A stretch of 55,875 bases of DNA, taken from Alphaproteobacteria bacterium UBA6187. Lineage in GTDB: Bacteria > Pseudomonadota > Alphaproteobacteria > Rickettsiales > UBA6187. The stretch covers positions 32,522 to 88,396 of the forward strand of contig DITJ01000008.1 in assembly GCA_002422795.1 (NCBI GenBank), written 5' to 3'. Below the pieces are notes generated by a model. It had not been told where the DNA came from. It ran no database searches and worked only from the letters and a program-made list of their open reading frames with translations. Below, one piece after another: positions 50,802 to 55,875 of this stretch (position 1 is its first letter; each line of letters starts with the position of its first letter). The position numbers and the translations under genes are program-made.

Positions 50802-50871
50802 GTTACTGGTTATTAGTTGCTGGTTGCTAGTTATTAGTTGCTAGTAACTAGCAACCAGTAACTAGTAACTA
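50802..50871. repeat. Heptamer-repeat hairpin 12 (between gspE and gspF)
   Basis: Ten heptamers, exactly 70 bases in unbroken phase: GTTACTG, GTTATTA, GTTGCTG, GTTGCTA, GTTATTA, GTTGCTA, then GTAACTA, GCAACCA, GTAACTA, GTAACTA. The last units complement the first, so the RNA can form several registers of hairpin. The right arm overlaps the gspE stop codon (50869-50871). Confidence 0.95.
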
Positions 50872-52944
50872 AAGTCTGTCAGTTACATCAAGTATCCTTA
50901 TTATCTCATCAATATCAGTTATGCCATCAAATACTTTATTTATACCATCTTGCAGAATTGGAACAAATCCTTTTTCAATAGCATAAGCTACCATTGATTT
51001 CCTTGTTGCGCCTGTTGATATAAGCTCATCCATCCCTTTATCGACAGGAAATATTTCATGGGTTGCAATACGTCCCTTGTAGCCCGTTCCTGAGCATTCA
51101 TGACACCCCTGATGCACATACACTATTGTATCGGTGCTATGTTCTATACCAAGTATTTTTGATTCGGCTTCGGTTACAGGTTTCTGGATTTTGCATTTTA
51201 CACAAAGTTTGCGGAGCAGCCTTTGTGATATTACACAGATTAATGTACCTGATAATAGATGCGGCGGTATACCAATATCCACAAGACGGGGTATGGCACC
51301 GAAAGCATCGTTTGTATGCAGGGTGGAAAATACTTTATGGCCTGTCATTGCAGCGCGCATTGCCATGTTTGCAGTTGCTTCGTCACGTATTTCACCAACG
51401 AATATCACATCCGGGTCCTGGCGAAGTAAAGATTTAATACCGCTTACGAAATCCATTCCCTTGTCTTCTTTTACGTCGGACTGGCGGAGCATAGGTAGTT
51501 GATATTCCACCGGGTTTTCCAGTGTCATTATATTTATATCAATGGAATTGATGAAGTTAAGCACTGAATAAAGGGTTGTGGTTTTACCGCTACCGGTTGG
51601 GCCGGTTACAATTATAATACCTTCAGGTTTATGCAGTAATTTTAGCAGAAGGTTTTCATTGTGTGGACTGAACCCTAATTTATCAAGGGGAAGCAAGGCT
51701 TTATGCTTATCCAATATACGCATTACAATATTTTCACCGAAGATGGTCGGGTGTGTTGCAACACGGAAATCTATATCCCTTCCCAGTACAAAATAGCTAA
51801 CACGTCCATCTTGCGGGTTGCGTGTTTCGGCAATGTTCATGCCGGCCATGATTTTTATCCTTACAACTACCGCAGGCCAGTATTCTTTATGGAAGCTTCT
51901 TATCTGCACCATTTTACCATCCATGCGGTAACGTATCCTCAGGAAATTCCCCTCCGGTTCAAAATGTATATCTGATGCAGAGCATTTTATGGCATCTACA
52001 AGTATGGCATCAACAAGGCGTACTGTAGGGTTAACATAGCCTTCCACTTCCCCGCTAAGTTGGGATTTCTTTTCGGCTATCCCGGTTTCTATTTCTTTGA
52101 GGATTCCCTCAATACTGGTTTCATAGCCATGATACTGGTCGATAATTTCAAGGATATCAGGCTCGGAACCATAAACAGGCGCGATCTTTAAATTGGACGG
52201 GAAATATTGGCGTATCTGGTCTATAGCCAGGATATTATATATATCGGAAATCGCTATCATTACGGTATCATTTTCAAAAGCTACCGGAACAGCTTTATAG
52301 CGCATGGAAACTTCTTTTGGAACCTGGCGTATCAGTTTCGGGTCAAGTACTGCTTTTTTTACATCAAAAATTTTAATGCCGGATTCTTCAGTAAGCACAT
52401 CACCAAGGGCGCTTTCGGTAATGAATCCCATTTCTATAAGTATTGACCCAAGCATCTTTTTTGATGCGCCACCGCTGGCACGTTGTTCTTTAAGCGCTGT
52501 ATCAAGCTGATCTCTTGATATTATTCCTTTATTTATAAGTTTCTGGCCTAAAGGTGTCGCCCGGTTATTTTTTATATTTTCTATAAGTGGCTTGCTAGCC
52601 TCGCTGCTTTGTGACAATGCTTTAGCCAGCGCTTCTCGTGGGTGCTGAGAGGATGTATTTATAACCTTGGAGTGTTGCTGTGGCGTGGGTGCGCCTGGAT
52701 TGCTGCTTATGGAAGCATTAGGTGCAGGTGCGCTTGGTAATGGCCTTGCGCTTGCAGGTGTCACTGCCGGAGTATCTTTCGAATTTGCCTGATTGCTTAT
52801 AATAGCGCTTGATTTTGGTATAGGCGGATAAGGAATATATTGCTTCCTTTCGGGTATAGGTGGAATCTTTGCCGGCTCATCGGTTGCGTCAAATTCTGAG
52901 CCAGAGAGGGTAGAACCGAGTAGATCTTCCCGATGATTATCCAC
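50869..52944 (-). CDS. GspE/PilB-family assembly ATPase
   Basis: A 691-residue AAA-like secretion ATPase. A disordered Pro/Ala/Ser-rich region (residues 1-125) precedes two GspE N-terminal domains (about 130-290, LGQKLINKGIISRDQLDTAL and the MshEN-like repeat). The motor domain follows: Walker A GPTGSGKTTTLYSVL at about 447, Asp box, Walker B region DPDVIFVGEIRDEATANMA at about 505, His box HKVFSTLHTND. A C-terminal zinc-type CxxC pair (CVKC and CHEC, about 580 and 618) marks the GspE/PilB type rather than a retraction ATPase. It is the first gene of the pilus/secretion operon; sspB is 8 bases upstream. Confidence 0.95.
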   Translation of the reverse strand: MDNHREDLLGSTLSGSEFDATDEPAKIPPIPERKQYIPYPPIPKSSAIISNQANSKDTPAVTPASARPLPSAPAPNASISSNPGAPTPQQHSKVINTSSQHPREALAKALSQSSEASKPLIENIKNNRATPLGQKLINKGIISRDQLDTALKEQRASGGASKKMLGSILIEMGFITESALGDVLTEESGIKIFDVKKAVLDPKLIRQVPKEVSMRYKAVPVAFENDTVMIAISDIYNILAIDQIRQYFPSNLKIAPVYGSEPDILEIIDQYHGYETSIEGILKEIETGIAEKKSQLSGEVEGYVNPTVRLVDAILVDAIKCSASDIHFEPEGNFLRIRYRMDGKMVQIRSFHKEYWPAVVVRIKIMAGMNIAETRNPQDGRVSYFVLGRDIDFRVATHPTIFGENIVMRILDKHKALLPLDKLGFSPHNENLLLKLLHKPEGIIIVTGPTGSGKTTTLYSVLNFINSIDINIMTLENPVEYQLPMLRQSDVKEDKGMDFVSGIKSLLRQDPDVIFVGEIRDEATANMAMRAAMTGHKVFSTLHTNDAFGAIPRLVDIGIPPHLLSGTLICVISQRLLRKLCVKCKIQKPVTEAESKILGIEHSTDTIVYVHQGCHECSGTGYKGRIATHEIFPVDKGMDELISTGATRKSMVAYAIEKGFVPILQDGINKVFDGITDIDEIIRILDVTDRL

Positions 52945-52952
52945 TTAATAAC

Positions 52953-53483
52953 CTATTTTTTACGAAATGCATCAATATCTACCACGTTGTTAGCCGCAAT
53001 AGAAGACATGTCTTTACTGTTCTTACCCTTTGTTTTTTTACCTTTTTCCGAGGCTTTTTCTTCAGATGCTACACTTTCCTGAGAGGTTTTGCCTGTTTTG
53101 TTATCATCACTATTTTCAGCTTTGTTTTCTACATGCGAGAATTGCAATCCGAATTTAACACTTGGATCTGCGAATGCTATAAGTGAATCAAAAGGTATTT
53201 TGATTTTTTCTTTTACATTATCAAAACTTAAGACAACGCTGAAAAAATCATCAGTAACTTGAATATCTTCAAATTGATGTTGTAGCACAATGGTCATTTC
53301 CTCAGGATATTTTTCCTTTAAAGCTTTGGAAATCTGTACCCCAGGGTACGATGTGAGGAATGATATGAAAAAATGGTGCTTGCCCGGCAAGCTGCCGTTG
53401 CTTATATAACCCAAGGCCTGCCTAACAATAACATGCATTGCGTCGTCAATAAGTTTACCATAATCAATGAAATAGCTGCTCAA
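52953..53483 (-). CDS. sspB: SspB-family ClpXP adaptor
   Basis: SspB delivers ssrA-tagged proteins to ClpXP. The 176-residue protein has the alphaproteobacterial SspB fold (residues 1-110, YGKLIDDAMHVIVRQALGYI, HHFFISFLTSYPGVQIS, MTIVLQHQFEDIQVTDDFFSVVLSF), then a long acidic and Lys/Ser-rich linker, and a short C-terminal motif (AANNVVDIDAFRKK) of the type that docks on the ClpX zinc domain. It ends 8 bases before gspE, so it may be co-transcribed with the pilus-type operon. Confidence 0.9.
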   Translation of the reverse strand: MSSYFIDYGKLIDDAMHVIVRQALGYISNGSLPGKHHFFISFLTSYPGVQISKALKEKYPEEMTIVLQHQFEDIQVTDDFFSVVLSFDNVKEKIKIPFDSLIAFADPSVKFGLQFSHVENKAENSDDNKTGKTSQESVASEEKASEKGKKTKGKNSKDMSSIAANNVVDIDAFRKK

Positions 53484-53798
53484 CGTTTACCTACCTGATA
53501 AATTGATATGATTGCATCATTTAATGCATTTTACATTTTATCGTTGTTATATGCAAGAGGAAAGTGAGGAGGGGAGGGGAATAAAGTCTGGTAGCGGAAA
53601 GTTTATGTCCTCGAATGCAGTTATCAATTTGCTAACAGTGCCTTGTATGGGGGTATATCCCATTTAAATAGACAAATGTAACATTACCTCTATAATGCAA
53701 ATTCTCATCTACGGTCGCACTTAATAAATAAAGATTATAAGCGGCATAACATGAAGTAATAGTAACAATTAAAACCCCAAAGCAGTTAAGAAAAAATT
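53484..53798. promoter_or_regulatory. Divergent promoter region between sspB and the DEAD-box gene
   Basis: A 315-base gap between divergent genes. No gene seen. TTTACATTTTATCG at about 53530 and CATCTACGGTCGC near 53710 are unremarkable; an exact operator could not be assigned. A run GAGGAAAGTGAGGAGGGGAGGGGA lies near 53555-53580. Confidence 0.4.
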
Positions 53799-55598
53799 AT
53801 GACAGAATTCACAGGCGTTATCCCGGTACTTGGCAAAGCATTGACTAAACGTGGCTACGCGTCTCTCACACCTATACAAAAGGCAGTTTTAGCACCTGAG
53901 ATTGGTTCAGCAGACCTTCTGGTTTCAGCCCAGACCGGATCTGGAAAAACAGTTGCCTTCGGCCTGGCTCTTGCGCCAACCCTTCTAGGGGAAGCTGAAT
54001 CTTTTGGAAAAGTAAAAAAACCTTTGGCCCTGGTTATTGCGCCAACCCGCGAGCTTGCCTTGCAGGTAGCGCGTGAGCTTGAATGGCTATATGAAATAAG
54101 TGGCGCTAAAGTGATCTCCTGCGTTGGCGGTATGGATGCCAGAGCTGAGAAACGTGCATTAGAACACGGCCCGCATATTGTGGTTGGTACTCCTGGGCGT
54201 CTTTGTGATCATATTAAACGTGGTTATTTTGATACCAGTGAACTTAAAGCCGTTGTGCTGGATGAAGCTGATGAAATGCTAGATATGGGTTTCAGGGATG
54301 AGCTTGAATATATTCTTAACACAGCACCAAAAACACGCCGTACCTTGATGTTTTCGGCAACTGTGCCAAGCTCTATAGCTACACTTGCGAAGCGTTACCA
54401 GAGCGATGCAAAACGTATCACTACCAAAGAAGAAGAAAAACAGCATATAGATATCACACATAAGGCTATTTTGGTTGCGCCAAATGATAGTGAAAATTCT
54501 ATCATTAATATATTGCGCTATCATGATCCTAAAAATGCGATTATTTTCTGTGCTACACGTGTTGCTGTAAATCACATGACAAGCCGCTTTACAAACCGTG
54601 GATTTTCCGTTGTTGCCTTGTCTGGGGAATTAAGCCAGAATGAGCGTAGCCACGCCCTACAAGCACTTCGTGATGGACGCGCGCAAGTTTGTATTGCAAC
54701 TGACGTTGCTTCGCGTGGTATTGACCTGCCTGACCTTGAGCTTGTAATCCACTCGGATATGCCTAAAAATAAAGAACTTATGCTCCACAGAAGCGGCAGG
54801 ACTGGCCGTGCTGGGCGTAAAGGTGTTAGTGTACTTATTGTGCCTCATAACTGGCGCAGACGTGCAGAACAATTATTGCAAAGTGCTAAAATTACAGCCA
54901 CATGGGGCAAGCCACCATCAATAGATGATATATTGCAGCGTGACCGTGAACGCTTCCTATCAGACCCGGCCTTAAGTGAACCGGTAAAAGAAGATGAACG
55001 CGCCTTTGTAACTGAGCTTCTAACGCGCCATGGGGCAGAGCGGGTTGCAGCAGCATTAATACGTATGCAAAATAAACAGAAACCAGCGCCGGAAGAATTG
55101 CTGGATGCTGCACCTTATTCAGAAAGGCAAGGCTCGGAAAGGCAACGCCCAGACAGACAGCGCCCAGATAGGCAACGTCCAGACAGGCAGAATCAGGAAG
55201 GGCCACAGACAAGGCATGAAGATTTCAAAAAAGGTGTTTGGATATCCTTATCAATAGGGCGTGATGCATCTGCTGAGCCGCGCTGGTTGCTGCCAATGCT
55301 ATGCGGCGCAGGAAATCTTACCAAACGCCAGATTGGTTCTATTAAAATTCACCAGAATGAAACCCATGTTGAGCTTGCCCCTGATTGCGTGGATAGTTTC
55401 CTTGCAGCTATTGGCCCAAGCAGGAAGGTGGAAAAAAATATACAGGTAACGCTGCTTAATGGCATTCCAGAAGAGCCAAAGGGTAATGGCGATACTAAAC
55501 GCAAAACCCATCATTCCGGCAAAAAACCATATGCTGGAAAACCTAGGGCAAATTCCAGCCCGGATGCAAAACGTAAGTTTAAAAAGAAACCTGCGTAA
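53799..55598 (+). CDS. DEAD-box RNA helicase (DeaD/CshA-like)
   Basis: A 599-residue ATP-dependent RNA helicase. The motifs are complete: Q motif LTPIQKAVLAP, I SAQTGSGKT, Ia PTRELALQV, Ib GTPGRL, II VLDEADEML, III SAT, IV IIFCATRV, V ATDVASRGIDLPDLELVI, VI HRSGRTGRAGRKG. A linker contains three tandem RPDRQ units (about 448-465). A DbpA-type RNA-binding domain follows (about 480-565, WISLSIGRDASAEPRWLLPM) and a Lys/Arg/Gly-rich tail ends in KRKFKKKPA. This layout fits ribosome assembly or cold-shock helicases. It seems monocistronic. Confidence 0.95.
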   Translation: MTEFTGVIPVLGKALTKRGYASLTPIQKAVLAPEIGSADLLVSAQTGSGKTVAFGLALAPTLLGEAESFGKVKKPLALVIAPTRELALQVARELEWLYEISGAKVISCVGGMDARAEKRALEHGPHIVVGTPGRLCDHIKRGYFDTSELKAVVLDEADEMLDMGFRDELEYILNTAPKTRRTLMFSATVPSSIATLAKRYQSDAKRITTKEEEKQHIDITHKAILVAPNDSENSIINILRYHDPKNAIIFCATRVAVNHMTSRFTNRGFSVVALSGELSQNERSHALQALRDGRAQVCIATDVASRGIDLPDLELVIHSDMPKNKELMLHRSGRTGRAGRKGVSVLIVPHNWRRRAEQLLQSAKITATWGKPPSIDDILQRDRERFLSDPALSEPVKEDERAFVTELLTRHGAERVAAALIRMQNKQKPAPEELLDAAPYSERQGSERQRPDRQRPDRQRPDRQNQEGPQTRHEDFKKGVWISLSIGRDASAEPRWLLPMLCGAGNLTKRQIGSIKIHQNETHVELAPDCVDSFLAAIGPSRKVEKNIQVTLLNGIPEEPKGNGDTKRKTHHSGKKPYAGKPRANSSPDAKRKFKKKPA

Positions 55599-55639
55599 TA
55601 TCTTGCCAAAAAGATTAGCTTTTGCGGCGTTTCAATATA

Positions 55640-55664
55640 ATACCTCCACCTTTGGTGGAGGTAT
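55640..55664 (+). terminator. Hairpin downstream of the helicase
   Basis: ATACCTCCACC, loop TTT, GGTGGAGGTAT form a perfect eleven-base stem 42 bases after the helicase stop. It lacks a long T run, so it may be an RNA stabiliser rather than a terminator. Confidence 0.6.
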
Positions 55665-55707
55665 GTGACTTCATCGGACTCACAAAATTGGCGAACCTTC
55701 GGTTTCA

Positions 55708-55851
55708 CCTATAGTAATTCCACTTAATAATTACCCATTATACACCTAAACTGCGAATGTAGCACGCGTCCCCGCCTGCGTGCACTAGTGTCCGGTAAAA
55801 ATAATTTCATTATTAAAAAAGTAAGAACCCCTCACCCTAACCCTCTCCCGG
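55708..55851. repeat. Dispersed repeat containing TGTCCGGTAAAAAT, copy 2
   Basis: Homologous to 18024-18170 with shared CTATAGTAA, CACTTAATAATT, TACACCTAAA, TGTCCGGTAAAAATAATTT and AAAAAGTAAGAA blocks. Directly after it, GTGGGCACTACTGTCCCACAAAAAT begins another related piece that is cut by the window end. Confidence 0.8.
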
Positions 55852-55875
55852 TGGGCACTACTGTCCCACAAAAAT

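Overview
The window looks like a chromosomal segment of a low-GC, Gram-negative alphaproteobacterium, probably host-associated. Support for the class: an sdhC-sdhD-sdhA-sdhB operon, a split Mrp/Mnh antiporter operon, an alphaproteobacterial SspB, and a YfgM-type TPR protein next to bamB. Support for an LPS-bearing outer membrane: kdsA and bamB. Host association is an inference from a decayed Rab-GTPase-like gene, a Ulp1/YopJ-type (clan CE) cysteine protease, an ankyrin-repeat protein, toxin-antitoxin modules and insertion sequences. I cannot name the species. I recognise no tRNA or rRNA gene and no CRISPR array.

Layout. 1-6.8 kb: bamB and its TPR partner (minus), rplM-rpsI and alanine dehydrogenase (plus), a DUF167 gene and a lytic transglycosylase. 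6.8-11.3 kb: accessory island with an IS3 remnant and a Rab-like gene split by a complete IS1595-family element that carries two passenger genes. 11.4-17.3 kb: Mrp antiporter operon E-F-G-A'-B-C-D-D (minus). 17.6-20.1 kb: a small orphan and a PAS sensor kinase. 20.2-24.1 kb: succinate dehydrogenase operon. 24.2-31.9 kb: rpsU, an unassigned structured RNA leader in front of a 34-residue membrane peptide, eno, yefM-yoeB, kdsA, a parDE pair with frameshifted toxin, pyrG, secG, tpiA. 32-41.8 kb: ppiD, a pseudopilin, the CE-clan protease, gyrB, a PH-domain protein, crcB, a YdcH-like protein and a lone receiver protein. 41.9-53.5 kb: a large ankyrin/SPOR protein and a type II secretion/type IV pilus-type assembly operon (gspE, gspF, PilMN-like, PilO-like, a secreted protein, an ABC ATPase), preceded by sspB. 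53.8-55.6 kb: a DEAD-box RNA helicase.

Two features stand out. First, at least twelve intergenic hairpins are built from degenerate tandem heptamers that run into their own inverted complement. The heptamer differs at each locus but the seven-base phase and the hairpin design recur, and many sit inside operons. Second, the rpsU-eno interval encodes a multi-stem RNA ending in a hairpin that sequesters the ribosome-binding site of a 34-residue membrane peptide; an alternative pairing would release it, as expected of a translational riboswitch. Several other palindromic repeat families occur in two copies each. All functional statements come from reading sequence and motifs; no searches were run.
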